From Luteolibacter flavescens (GTDB lineage Bacteria; Verrucomicrobiota; Verrucomicrobiia; Verrucomicrobiales; Akkermansiaceae): a DNA stretch of 64,000 nt. The number at the start of each line of letters is the position of its first letter. Within the stretch, counting starts at the first letter, position 1. A program made the position numbers and the translations under genes. The stretch lies in NCBI RefSeq assembly GCF_025950085.1, contig NZ_JAPDDS010000010.1, positions 1 through 64,000 on the forward strand. The letters run 5' to 3'. The notes beneath the pieces are model-generated. The model had not been told where the DNA came from and made no database searches. It saw only the letters and a program-made list of their open reading frames with translations. This document shows positions 36,715-46,191 of the stretch, piece after piece.

Positions 36715-39700
36715 TCAGTCGGTGACCTGAATCCGGTAAAACGTCGAAGATCCCAGACCATCGTCCAACATCTCAATGACTCCCGGTCCGGTGTGATCCG
36801 CCGTGTCGATCACGGGGCCGAGGTTCCCCCATCCGATGAGATCCCCCGAGCGCTGCCAGCGGTAGATGCGGCCCGGGATGGTCGGGAATTCGAGACGCCA
36901 GCGATGCTGCGGATCGGACGAGCGATGGAGCGTCACCTTCGGCTTCGCCTCGTGGTCGGCGATGCGGGAGTTCATCCCGAAAAGGTACTCGTCGAGGTTC
37001 CGCACCCCGTCCCCGTCGTCATCGCCGTCCGCGCCGTTGCGGCCCGAGGGATTGTCAGGGTCCCAGCCCTGCTGGCGCTCCCACCAGTCCGGCATGCCGT
37101 CGCCATCCGTATCGCCATCGCCGCTCGCGCGCATTTTCACTTGCTCGCTGTCGCCCAGCGTCAGGCTGCCCCGGCGATGCTCCGCACGCACCGTGTGGAG
37201 AAACGCGGGGATGCCATTGTAGAGATTCGGAAAGGTGAACTCCACCATGTGCTCCGTCGCTGTGGCATCCCTTACCAGGCGGTAGCCGCTGCGGGGCTGT
37301 AGCACCGCGCCATCCGGATCTCCGCTGGAGGTGCTGCTGATGAAGATGGAGAATTCATTCAGGAACTCCGCATCGCTCATGCCCGCGGGGATGAGTTCCT
37401 TGCGGAAGAAGACCTTCATCACGTAGTTCTGATCGACGGTCTCTCCCGCATGGGATGGATAGCCGATGTTGAAATTCACCGGGCTGCCGGTCGTGACTTG
37501 CCGCTCCAGCGTCGTGTAGTGCCCGGCCACATCGGTGAGGCCCATGTCCCCGCTCGACGACGCCTCCTTCAGGCGCACGACGATCCGCGCGAGACCGCTG
37601 GAGGGAATACTCTCGTAGGTGAAGCGCCACTCCTTCTTGAATGCTGTGCCGGAGAGCTCGGTGGGCGTGGCGACCTGGCTGGCGCGCTTCCACGCATGAA
37701 GGCCGTTGCCCTTGTCCGGATCGTCATTTCCCGGATCGAGATCGTCGATGTAGTACCACACCTCGGTCACGCCGGGATCCGTCGCGACCACCGCGCCGTA
37801 GCTGGAGCCGCCCACGCCATCCCCCTGCCGCGGATACAGGATCGCGCCCTCGCTACGATGGACATCGTAGTAAAACACCTGCGTCTCCGTGCGGAAGATG
37901 GACGATCCGTCGCCTCGATCGGCAAAGGCGCGCGTGCGCAGGACGTGGAAGCCCTCCTCCAGGCCCGTGCCCATCGTCCCGTGGTCATTGTGGACATGAT
38001 ACGGCACATCCGTCGCGTCGAAGCCCGTGACCTCGAAGACCGTCTCCATCCGCTCGGCCAGATCGATGTCGCCGCCGGTGAAGGAAAAGACCGATCCGGC
38101 ATCGAGCCTCGTGACCCCGAGCTTGTAGCGAAGCACCGTCCCCTGCGGGAGCGCGGGCAAGGTGGCACGCCACCAGTCCGTCGTACCCGTGCCGTCGTGG
38201 TTGCCATTGGCATGGAAAACCGCCTCCACAACCTTCGTGGTCCCCTTGCCCACCCCACCGCTGCCTTCCGGATAGCTGGTGCCGTCGGTGGTGTAGTAGA
38301 TCCTCACCCTGTCCACCTGGAAGGAGTAGCCAGTCTTCACGAAGACGCCCACCGGTTGCCCGGCGGCATTCTCCGGAGCGGGGCTGAATTGTGGCAAAGC
38401 CGGTGTAAGCTGGTTACCCGCGGCAGGGTCATGGTAGGCCCATGCCGCCGTGCCGCGGTTGCTGTTCACGCCGCCGCCGTTGTTCACCGTGAAGCCAGCG
38501 CTCCCGATCACCACCTCGTAGGTTTCCGCGCCGGGCGAGCCGATGACGTTGCGGGCGATGTCTCGTGCGGCGAATTTCTCCGCTCCACGGCGGACGAATT
38601 TCATCTGCTCGTAGCCGAGATAGGTGTCGGTCGAGTTTTCCAGACGAAGGTCGTTCGGGTCGGCTGCATTCACCTGATCTCCCGTGGCCCCGGGTGGAAA
38701 GTCCCGCAGGTCACCGGACTGCGGGCCGAGGGCTAGATGCGAGTTCACATCGATGCCGCCATCGAGCTTCAGCCGGATATTGTGCGCCGAACCGTCCGCC
38801 CGTGCGATGAATGACAGGTCCGAGCCATCGGTGACGCGCGGGATCTTCACGCGGTAGGATTTCCCTCCGCGATCCGAAGCCGGCACGCCATAGGGATTGA
38901 AGTTCTCGTCGCCGTCGCGCCCGTCGGTGCGCCAGTGATCCATCTCCGGCGCACGGCTACCGTTCTGCAGGATCGTGATGGGGCGGATCTCTTCCTCGTG
39001 TCGCGCAGACTGCCACACCTTCGGCAACCGGGGATTGTGCCACGAAAAGGCGAACCATCCTCCCGGCGGCACCAGTGGCGCATTTCCGCTGCCATCCACG
39101 ATCTGGGTCGAGCCATTCACCGAGACGCGGAAGTTCCCACCGTAGGCCGAGTGATTCACGAGCGTGGCGCCGACCGGGAAGCCAGTGGGAAAGAGACGCC
39201 CCTGGCCATTCGGTTGATAGCCGCGCGCCATCATGTAGAGCAGCGTGGCACCGTTCCAAGATCCCGAGTCCTTCCGCTCGCGCATGTCCACACGCTCGTA
39301 GGCGGCGAAGTTCTGGTCGCTCCACCGCGCGACCTGATCGCCGCGTGCGAAGTCCCGGTGAACGGCCACCGCGGAGATCACGCTGCTGTCGCCGAATTGC
39401 CCGAGAAAGGGCACGTCCGATGGCTTCGGAAAGTAATCCGGCGCACCCGCCTCATTGTAGCCGTCGGTGTAGATGATCGGCAGACCCTGGCGGGTCAGGA
39501 TGTAGGCGTGGGCCAGCGGACGATCCCCGCCCCACAGCCACGCATTGTCGTGGCTCATCACGTAGTTCACCGTCTGCCCGGAGTTCCCGAAGCCGCCATG
39601 GTTCGGATTGCCGAAGCCGCTCAGGTCGCTGCCGATCGCGTTCCGGATGGTGTTGAGCACATTGTCGTTCGCGATGCGCATCCCGGCATTCAGATAGCCG

Positions 39701-40917
39701 CCTTCACCGGGAGGAGCACCGAGATGCTCGCCGAAGAGCATCGCATCGTCTCGCACATGGTTCTCACCATTGAAAAGCGAGTCGCGATGGTTTCCCCAGT
39801 CGGAGTAGCCGCGGGTGACATTGAATTGCTCCTGGATCTGCCCGCCATAGCCCCAGTTCGAGCGATCCTTGTCCTCGCCGTCCTGCTTGCCGAAGAAATA
39901 CGACGGCACGTGCTTCACCGCATCGAGCCTGAAGCCATCGGGCTTTGCCTCATCGACGAACCACCGAACCGCGCGGTTGAGCATGCCATTCACATCCTCC
40001 GCCACGGGATTCCCCATGTTGTAGATCCCGTCGCCATGACCCCACGCCGCGGTCCGGCGTGCCGGGACAGTGGGGTCCACGCCGGTATCGGTGAAGGGTT
40101 CGCATGGCTCGCCGGCATCGTGCTGGCCATCGCCATCCAGGTCCTTGAAGTCGAAGCGGCCGTTGTTCGCACCGACGATGCCACCGTCCTGATAGCCGAC
40201 ATCCTGGAAAGGCTCCTTGTCGGCGAAGGGATGCACCGCGCCACCGGTGCCATTCGTCGCGACGGTCAGGTCCGTGTCCGGATAGCGCCACGTCATCCCC
40301 GGGTGGCGGATGCCGCTCCACTTCGGGTATGTATGGCCTTCTTCGGTGCCGTTCGGATTGAAGCTGACATTCTGCGGCGACTCCTGCGCGATGTCCCAGG
40401 CGAAGGGATTGCGATTGAGCACCTGCCACTCGTCCTGCCAATCCGGCCAGTCCGCTGCCTTTCTCCAGTTGCCATTGCTCTCGCGGACCAGATGGAAGTC
40501 CTCCGGCACGAATCCCGGAGCTCCGGGCAGCAACTGTCCGGGGCCGACGTTCTTGTCCAACGGCCCGGCGTTGTGGGCCATCACATTGTCGAAATACACG
40601 CGCATGCCGAAGCGGTGCGCCGTGCGCATCAGGCGGAGAAGGTCGTCCTTCGTGCCATACTTCGTCCGCACCGTGCCCGCCTGATCCCGGTCGCCCAGGT
40701 CGAAGCGGTCGAGGGTGTCAAAGCCGACCGACCAGGTGCCAGCCCCACCCTTGAATGGAGGCGGCAGCCAGAGCGAATCGTAGCCGCGCTCGGCAAGCTC
40801 GGGCACGCGCCGCTCGATCTCGTTCCACGAGGTGCCGAAGTACTGGAGGATGACTTCCGCCCGCGCGGCCGAGGCCGTGACAAGCAACGACAGGATAAGT
40901 CCACGGGAGTACGACAT
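36715..40917 (-). CDS. Large secreted GH13 (alpha-amylase family) protein with TSP3-like repeats
   Basis: The ATG at 40917 gives 1,400 residues with a signal peptide (YSRGLILSLLVTASAARA). The GH13 barrel is near 25-560: YFDNVMAHN (region I), GFRLDAVKH with the nucleophile Asp near 327, Glu in LFGEHLG near 394 and MSHDNAW with Asp near 454. Further on are several beta-sandwich modules, and the C terminus has Asp-rich calcium-binding repeats (GDGDTDGDGMPDWWE, DGDDDGDGVRNLDEY) and a final FYRI-type domain typical of Verrucomicrobiota surface proteins. It should cleave alpha-glucans outside the cell. It is far longer than a standard amylase. Confidence 0.92.
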   Translation of the reverse strand: MSYSRGLILSLLVTASAARAEVILQYFGTSWNEIERRVPELAERGYDSLWLPPPFKGGAGTWSVGFDTLDRFDLGDRDQAGTVRTKYGTKDDLLRLMRTAHRFGMRVYFDNVMAHNAGPLDKNVGPGQLLPGAPGFVPEDFHLVRESNGNWRKAADWPDWQDEWQVLNRNPFAWDIAQESPQNVSFNPNGTEEGHTYPKWSGIRHPGMTWRYPDTDLTVATNGTGGAVHPFADKEPFQDVGYQDGGIVGANNGRFDFKDLDGDGQHDAGEPCEPFTDTGVDPTVPARRTAAWGHGDGIYNMGNPVAEDVNGMLNRAVRWFVDEAKPDGFRLDAVKHVPSYFFGKQDGEDKDRSNWGYGGQIQEQFNVTRGYSDWGNHRDSLFNGENHVRDDAMLFGEHLGAPPGEGGYLNAGMRIANDNVLNTIRNAIGSDLSGFGNPNHGGFGNSGQTVNYVMSHDNAWLWGGDRPLAHAYILTRQGLPIIYTDGYNEAGAPDYFPKPSDVPFLGQFGDSSVISAVAVHRDFARGDQVARWSDQNFAAYERVDMRERKDSGSWNGATLLYMMARGYQPNGQGRLFPTGFPVGATLVNHSAYGGNFRVSVNGSTQIVDGSGNAPLVPPGGWFAFSWHNPRLPKVWQSARHEEEIRPITILQNGSRAPEMDHWRTDGRDGDENFNPYGVPASDRGGKSYRVKIPRVTDGSDLSFIARADGSAHNIRLKLDGGIDVNSHLALGPQSGDLRDFPPGATGDQVNAADPNDLRLENSTDTYLGYEQMKFVRRGAEKFAARDIARNVIGSPGAETYEVVIGSAGFTVNNGGGVNSNRGTAAWAYHDPAAGNQLTPALPQFSPAPENAAGQPVGVFVKTGYSFQVDRVRIYYTTDGTSYPEGSGGVGKGTTKVVEAVFHANGNHDGTGTTDWWRATLPALPQGTVLRYKLGVTRLDAGSVFSFTGGDIDLAERMETVFEVTGFDATDVPYHVHNDHGTMGTGLEEGFHVLRTRAFADRGDGSSIFRTETQVFYYDVHRSEGAILYPRQGDGVGGSSYGAVVATDPGVTEVWYYIDDLDPGNDDPDKGNGLHAWKRASQVATPTELSGTAFKKEWRFTYESIPSSGLARIVVRLKEASSSGDMGLTDVAGHYTTLERQVTTGSPVNFNIGYPSHAGETVDQNYVMKVFFRKELIPAGMSDAEFLNEFSIFISSTSSGDPDGAVLQPRSGYRLVRDATATEHMVEFTFPNLYNGIPAFLHTVRAEHRRGSLTLGDSEQVKMRASGDGDTDGDGMPDWWERQQGWDPDNPSGRNGADGDDDGDGVRNLDEYLFGMNSRIADHEAKPKVTLHRSSDPQHRWRLEFPTIPGRIYRWQRSGDLIGWGNLGPVIDTADHTGPGVIEMLDDGLGSSTFYRIQVTD

Positions 40918-41073
40918 TGGGTTTCCGTACATGCGATCCGGCTTGGGCAGGCCGGACCTTGGGTTTCAAAGGACCCAGTATCACCGGCCCGCGCCGGGTT
41001 GAAAGCGATTTCGCCGCGGGCATGTCCTGTTCGCCCGCGTGAATTTACCACCATGTCCGCGAGGGCTCGCCCC

Positions 41074-41550
41074 TCACTCCCCGATCATCGCAGGGGGGAT
41101 GTGGAAGAGCAGCCGGGCATGCCATGCCGGCGGATGGACGAGCAGACCCGTGAGGCACGCCTTCTTCACCTCTACCGAGCTGCCCGTGCAGCCGAGTAAC
41201 CACTCGACCAGCGAGGAAAGATCCGGCTCATGCCCGACGATCGCCACGCGCCCGAAATCGCTGAAGGCGACCAGTTCGCGGATGGCCTCCTCGGGGTCCA
41301 TGCCGCAGGCGAGCCAGCCCTGCACCACCGGGCCGGGCATCTCCGCGGCCTCGCACAACGTCTCCGCGGTTTGCCGGGAGCGGACGAGCGGGCTGGTCAG
41401 CACCACGTCCGGACGGCGGTTCACCCGCTTGAGCAGGCGGCCTACCTTCGCCGCCTGCTCGAAACCTTTCGCCACCAGCGCTCGCGCGCCATCGCCCCCG
41501 GGGTGCCCGTGGTCCTCGGCCTTCGCGTGACGGATGATGAGAAGTTCCAT
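41074..41550 (-). CDS. sixA: Phosphohistidine phosphatase SixA
   Basis: The 158-residue protein is a short histidine-phosphatase-fold enzyme. The catalytic histidine is in LIIRHAKAED at the N terminus, followed by TSPLVRSRQTAE and IVGHEPDLS, which is the SixA layout. SixA removes phosphate from histidine-phosphorylated proteins such as phosphotransferase or phosphorelay domains. It lies 12 nt after fabG on the same strand. Confidence 0.92.
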   Translation of the reverse strand: MELLIIRHAKAEDHGHPGGDGARALVAKGFEQAAKVGRLLKRVNRRPDVVLTSPLVRSRQTAETLCEAAEMPGPVVQGWLACGMDPEEAIRELVAFSDFGRVAIVGHEPDLSSLVEWLLGCTGSSVEVKKACLTGLLVHPPAWHARLLFHIPPAMIGE

Positions 41551-41562
41551 GATACCCGCAAC

Positions 41563-42309
41563 TTACATCGTCATCCCGCCATCGACAGCAAGAACCTGCC
41601 CGGTGATGTAGCGGGCGTCCTTGCTGGCCAGGAAGAGCACGGCGGAGGCGATGTCCGCCACGTCGCCGAAGCTGGAAAGCGGGATCTTGCCGAGCACTTC
41701 CTCGCGCACCTTCTCCGGCAGCTCGCCGGTCATGTCCGTGGTGATGAAGCCGGGAGCCACCGCGTTGCAGGTGACCTGGCGGCCGGAGAGTTCGCGGGCG
41801 ACGGACTTCGTGAAACCGATCAGGCCCGCCTTCGAGGCGGCGTAGTTGGCCTGGCCTGCATTGCCGATGAGGCCGATGACCGAGGCGATATTGATGATGC
41901 GCGGGTCCTCCGCCTTCATCAGGGTGCGCATGAAGGCCTTCACGGTATTGAAGGCACCCTTGAGATTGGTATCGAGCACGGTGTCCCAGTCCTCTTCCTT
42001 CATGCGCATCAGCAGGCCGTCGCGGGTCACGCCGGCGTTGTTCACGAGGATATTGATGCTGCCGAAATCAGCGACGATCGTCTTGCCAAGCTCCTGCACG
42101 GCCTCGTGGTCGGCCACGTCGATGGCGTAGGCCTTCGCGGCTCCGGGATAGACGGCATTGATCTCCTCGGCGGACTTTCCGCAGCTCGATTCGCTGCGGC
42201 TGACCACGGCGACCTTCGCCCCTTCCGCGGCGAATGCCATGGCGATGGCTCCACCGATCCCGCGGCCACCACCGGTGACCACCGCTGTCTTTCCTGCAAA
42301 GCGTTGCAT
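41563..42309 (-). CDS. fabG: 3-oxoacyl-ACP reductase FabG
   Basis: The 248-residue short-chain dehydrogenase begins at 42309 (MQRFAGKTAVVTGGGRGIG) with the TGxxxGIG NADPH-binding loop, NNAGVTRDGLLMRM, the active-site triad Ser in INIASVIG, Tyr and Lys in YAASKAG, and the C terminus ITGQVLAVDGGMTM. The TRDxLLMRM block is diagnostic for FabG of fatty-acid synthesis. It reduces beta-ketoacyl-ACP with NADPH. Confidence 0.96.
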   Translation of the reverse strand: MQRFAGKTAVVTGGGRGIGGAIAMAFAAEGAKVAVVSRSESSCGKSAEEINAVYPGAAKAYAIDVADHEAVQELGKTIVADFGSINILVNNAGVTRDGLLMRMKEEDWDTVLDTNLKGAFNTVKAFMRTLMKAEDPRIINIASVIGLIGNAGQANYAASKAGLIGFTKSVARELSGRQVTCNAVAPGFITTDMTGELPEKVREEVLGKIPLSSFGDVADIASAVLFLASKDARYITGQVLAVDGGMTM

Positions 42310-42404
42310 GGGGAAAGCGTGCGACGCGCCGGACCGGTTTGCCAATGGCGAATCTCGACGGTCTTTCCGCTTTCCGTCCCCGGGCGGCGCCGTTAGAAAT
42401 CACC

Positions 42405-42992
42405 ATGCGTTGCCCGTACTGCCGGACGCGGCTGGAGGAAATATCGCCGGAGTGTCCGTCGTGCAAGCTGACGTTTGACCGGGCAACCGCCCTGCTCGGG
42501 CCCATGCCGCGGCTATCCGCAGGCGTCTCCGATCTCACGAGGGCATTGCCGAAGTCCGACGTGAAGAAGATCAACAAGGCCATCGACGGCCTGACGTGGA
42601 CTTTTCCCCAGGTCACGCTGAACGTCCTCCTGCACGTCTTCCCGACCGAGCACCCCTTCGACCTCCACGTCTTCTGGATCTTCAATGCGGGCGGCCTCTC
42701 TCCGGAAAGCCACAAGGGCGGCGACAGCCGTAGCATCCTCCTCGTGCTGGATCCGCAGCAGAAGAAATCCTCCCTGATGGTCGGCTATGGACTCGAGCCC
42801 TACCTAGGCGACGAGGCGATGGCCCATCTTCTGGAACTCTCTGAACCCGCATGGAAAGCCGGCGAGTGGACGCGCGGCATTCTCGAGCTGATCGCCGGGC
42901 TCGACCGTCTGCTGGAAAGCGCGGCCCTCGAAGTGGCAAATGGATTCGGCCTCAACGCCATGGCTGTCCCGCCACGACTAGGCGACTATTGA
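42405..42992 (+). CDS. Zinc-ribbon protein with TPM-like domain
   Basis: The ATG at 42405 gives 195 residues that start with a compact zinc ribbon, CPYCRTRLEEISPECPSC (two CxxC pairs). The rest resembles the TPM/YgcG phosphatase-like fold: TFPQVTLNVLLHVFPTEHPF, SRSILLVLDPQQKKSSLMVGYGLEPYL. The TPM domain is associated with membrane-protein turnover or phosphatase activity; here there is no transmembrane helix, so its role is unknown. It is divergent from fabG and convergent with holB, whose stop is only 5 nt away. Confidence 0.75.
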   Translation: MRCPYCRTRLEEISPECPSCKLTFDRATALLGPMPRLSAGVSDLTRALPKSDVKKINKAIDGLTWTFPQVTLNVLLHVFPTEHPFDLHVFWIFNAGGLSPESHKGGDSRSILLVLDPQQKKSSLMVGYGLEPYLGDEAMAHLLELSEPAWKAGEWTRGILELIAGLDRLLESAALEVANGFGLNAMAVPPRLGDY

Positions 42993-42997
42993 TCAAC

Positions 42998-44008
42998 TCA
43001 CGCGAAGGCTTTCAGGAAGCCGACTTCCAGCGCGAGTTGCTCCTGGGCGTTCGTGTCCAGATTCGCGCGCATTTCGCCCACCGCGTCCATCCGGCGCATC
43101 AGGCGACCGATGTCCTCGGCCGCGGCGAGTGTCGGGATGCCGGTGGAATTTGGAAACTCCAGCCCGCCCGCGCCTGCCTTGAAGCGCAGCACGTCGGCCA
43201 TCCAGGACTGCAGCACTTCGAAAAGCCGACCGCGTTCCTCGATGTATTCGGACTCCGCGACCGCCTTCAGCTCTTCCTCGCGGCGCTTGAGGTAGTCGCC
43301 CTCGAAGCCCTTGTTGAGCGCTTTCTCCTCTTCCTTCAACAAATCCTCTGCCGCGGACACGGCCTCGGCCTTGCTGCTCTCGAGGATGCCCGCGAAGACC
43401 GACTTCAGCGTCAGAGCCACCGTCGGGCTGCCGATTCCCGCCTTCGCCGCGCGGTCGAGGGCGATGAGCAATTCACCACCCGCCCCTTCGCTGAGGTCGG
43501 GCTTGCCAAGCAGCGGCATCCTCACGCAGCGGGAGAGCACGGTCGGCAGCAGGCCGCCCGGATTCGCAGTCAGCAGCAGGAGTAGCGTCCGTGGTGGCGG
43601 CTCCTCCAGGGTCTTCAGGAAAGCATTTTCCGACGCGGCGGCCATCCGGTCTGCGTCACAGATCACGCCGATCTTCCAGCGATTCGGCCCGGAGGAAACG
43701 TAGAGCGCCTTTTCCAAATCGCGGATCGCATCCACGACGATGCGGCGGGACTTCGACTGCGGGCGGACAATGCGCACCCACTCGCCCGCCAGGTCGTCCA
43801 GCGGTGGGACTTCTTCCACGATGGCCTCGCCGAAGAGATCGAAGCCTCCCCCGCCCTGCTTCGCGGGCTCCAGCAGCTTCACGATGCGCGCGGCCAGCCG
43901 CTCCTTTCCGCAGCCGCGGGGGCCGCTGATGAGGAAGGCATGGGCCAGCCGACCCCGCTCGTGGGCCGCTTTCACCATTTCGAAGGCATGGTCGGGCGAA
44001 AAGGACAT
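42998..44008 (-). CDS. holB: DNA polymerase III subunit delta-prime
   Basis: The 336-residue protein is an AAA+ clamp-loader subunit. The start at 44008 is MSFSPDHAFEMVKAAHERG. The P-loop region reads GPRGCGKER, followed by DADRMAAASENAFLKTLEEPP and the VLSRC (SRC) motif, all typical of delta-prime. The zinc-binding cysteines found in many family members after the P-loop are absent (LLEPAKQGGGG instead). It loads the sliding clamp as part of the replicative polymerase. Confidence 0.9.
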   Translation of the reverse strand: MSFSPDHAFEMVKAAHERGRLAHAFLISGPRGCGKERLAARIVKLLEPAKQGGGGFDLFGEAIVEEVPPLDDLAGEWVRIVRPQSKSRRIVVDAIRDLEKALYVSSGPNRWKIGVICDADRMAAASENAFLKTLEEPPPRTLLLLLTANPGGLLPTVLSRCVRMPLLGKPDLSEGAGGELLIALDRAAKAGIGSPTVALTLKSVFAGILESSKAEAVSAAEDLLKEEEKALNKGFEGDYLKRREEELKAVAESEYIEERGRLFEVLQSWMADVLRFKAGAGGLEFPNSTGIPTLAAAEDIGRLMRRMDAVGEMRANLDTNAQEQLALEVGFLKAFA

Positions 44009-44157
44009 CGCGGGCGGATGCTGGCCGCTTGCCCCCTCCCGTGCCACCCCGAATTTCAAATTCCAGACCCGATTTGAACCCTTGTGGAATCGATGATAAA
44101 AAGTTTGCCGAGATTTTTAAATAATGTTAAAGACTTGGCCGCTGTCACCCCTAAATC

Positions 44158-46191
44158 ATGAAATTCCAACTCATGAGGCTACCCGGCCTCTGTGTTGCAT
44201 TGAGCCTCCTCACAGCCCTGCTCCCCGATTCCATCGCTGCCGCCACACCCGCGCAGACGATGAACCCGATCGGGCGCGTGGCCCGGTTGTTCAATCGCAG
44301 CCTCGTCGATGTCGAAGCCCGCGTCCAATGGCTGCAATCCAGCCTCGGGTACCTCGCCATCTTTGAGGAAAAACCGCTCAAGGAAGAGCTGGGCTGGCGG
44401 TGTGGCAGCCTCGACGAGACCCCGGGCAAGCCATGGGTGGCGCTTGATCTGGGACGCGATGTCCCGCTCGGTGAGATTTTCCTGATCCCGGCGCAGCGGC
44501 AGACGGGCGACATGAACGACCTCTTCCCCCGGCGCTTCACGGTGGAAGCCGCCTGCCAGGCGGATTTCTCCGATGCCCGGGTGATCCACAGCAGCGGGAC
44601 GAATCTCGAGGTGTCGCCGGGAGGATATCCGCTCCGGCTCACCGGCGATGGCCAACCGGCCCGCCACATCCGCCTCACGCTCGACGAGGGGCACCATCGT
44701 GGACTCCGGAATGCCGCCGCCCTGTCGGAGATCTTCGTCTTCAATTTCGAGCGCCATCCCGTTTCATTCGGTGCGACGGTGACCTCCAGCCAATCGGTGG
44801 ATGTCCCGGGGATCTGGTCGCCGAAGTATCTCGTGGATGGCCGCACGCCTCTCGGCCTCTGGGAGGGCGGTGCCTCCACCTGGACGACCTCCCGCGGCGA
44901 CTGCCTTGAGGTCACCGCCGAAGATCCGCGTGCCGAGTGGGTGCTGGACTTCGGAAAATCCGCCACCATCGACCGGCTCGTCCTTTTCCCCTACTCCCTG
45001 CCGGAACTCTCCGGACCCGGTGTGGTGCCACCTCGCATGAGGGTGGAAGTGGCCGACAACGCCGACTTCAGCGATGCGAGGGAAGTCGCCACGACCGGGA
45101 AAGACGACCTGCCGACCGACCTGACCACTCCGCTCGTGCTGCCCACCCAGCCGGCTGCCGGCCGCTACCTGAGGATCGTCTCCGACAAGGCATGGCAACT
45201 CGGCACCCGCTATCTCCAGGCGCTCGGCGAGATCGAGGCATGGGAGGGCAATGAGAACCGCTCGAACGGCCTCACGATCTCCGTCCGCAACAGCGGCCTC
45301 GATCACCCCATCAGCGAGCTGACCGATGGCGTGGGCAGCCACCAGATCCTGCCGATCTATTCGTGGCTGACCCAGCTCGTGGAGCGCCGCAATGTCGAGA
45401 GCAAGCTGGGCGACCTCAATGCCCGCCGCATCACCATGGCGGCGGAAAGCGAACTCAACACCACCTGGGGCGGCGCGATCGCCCTCGGCCTCACCTTCCT
45501 CATCCCCGTCGCCATCGTGGAGCGCCGCCGCCTGGTATCGCGCACCCAGCTCGACAAGCTGCGCAAGCGCATCGCATCCGACCTGCACGACGACATCGGC
45601 AGCAATCTCGGCAGCATCTCCATCATCGCCCGCTCGGCGAAGCGCGATCTGGAAAAGCGCCTCGGGCCCGACGACCTGACCAACGACCTCGGCGAGGTGG
45701 AGACCATCGCCCGCGAGAGTTCGCTCGCCATGCGCGACATCGTGTGGCTGCTGGAAAGACGGCAGGACACCATCGGCGACCTCGTCCAGCGCATGCGCGA
45801 CTGCGCCGCGCGACTGCTGCGCGATGTGGAATACTCGCTGGTCTGCCGTTCTTCCAAGACCACGGCCAAGCTGACGCTCGATGCCAAGCGCCACCTCTTC
45901 CTCTTCTACAAGGAAGCGCTCCACAACATCGTGAAGCACTCCAAGGCCACCACCGTCATCGTCCGCCTCTACGACGTGCGCGACCGTCTGGTGATGGAGG
46001 TCGTCGACAATGGCGTCGGCCTGCCCCGCGGCCAGAATGACCAGATGGCTGCCGTGAAGAAGATCCACGACCGCGCCCGCGTGCTCGAAGGAACCCTCCA
46101 GGTCGAGTCCGAGCCCGGCAAGGGCACGACCCTCCGACTTTCCGTGAAACGCGCCAACCTGATGGCGACCAAAAAAATGTCCCATGAATAG
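44158..46191 (+). CDS. NarL-type sensor histidine kinase with discoidin-like extracytoplasmic domains
   Basis: The 677-residue protein has a signal peptide (LPGLCVALSLLTALLPDSIAAA), then two discoidin-like (F5/8 type C) beta-sandwiches (about 65-200 and 200-365: VALDLGRDVPLGEIFLIPAQ, WVLDFGKSATIDRLVLFPYS, RYLRIVSDKAWQ), one transmembrane helix near 440 (AIALGLTFLIPVAIVE), and a cytoplasmic HisKA_3 (LHDDIGSNLGSIS, phospho-His near 477) plus HATPase domain (NIVKHSKAT; DNGVGLP near 616). It probably senses a glycan or ligand outside and phosphorylates the adjacent response regulator, whose start overlaps its end by 8 nt. Confidence 0.92.
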   Translation: MKFQLMRLPGLCVALSLLTALLPDSIAAATPAQTMNPIGRVARLFNRSLVDVEARVQWLQSSLGYLAIFEEKPLKEELGWRCGSLDETPGKPWVALDLGRDVPLGEIFLIPAQRQTGDMNDLFPRRFTVEAACQADFSDARVIHSSGTNLEVSPGGYPLRLTGDGQPARHIRLTLDEGHHRGLRNAAALSEIFVFNFERHPVSFGATVTSSQSVDVPGIWSPKYLVDGRTPLGLWEGGASTWTTSRGDCLEVTAEDPRAEWVLDFGKSATIDRLVLFPYSLPELSGPGVVPPRMRVEVADNADFSDAREVATTGKDDLPTDLTTPLVLPTQPAAGRYLRIVSDKAWQLGTRYLQALGEIEAWEGNENRSNGLTISVRNSGLDHPISELTDGVGSHQILPIYSWLTQLVERRNVESKLGDLNARRITMAAESELNTTWGGAIALGLTFLIPVAIVERRRLVSRTQLDKLRKRIASDLHDDIGSNLGSISIIARSAKRDLEKRLGPDDLTNDLGEVETIARESSLAMRDIVWLLERRQDTIGDLVQRMRDCAARLLRDVEYSLVCRSSKTTAKLTLDAKRHLFLFYKEALHNIVKHSKATTVIVRLYDVRDRLVMEVVDNGVGLPRGQNDQMAAVKKIHDRARVLEGTLQVESEPGKGTTLRLSVKRANLMATKKMSHE

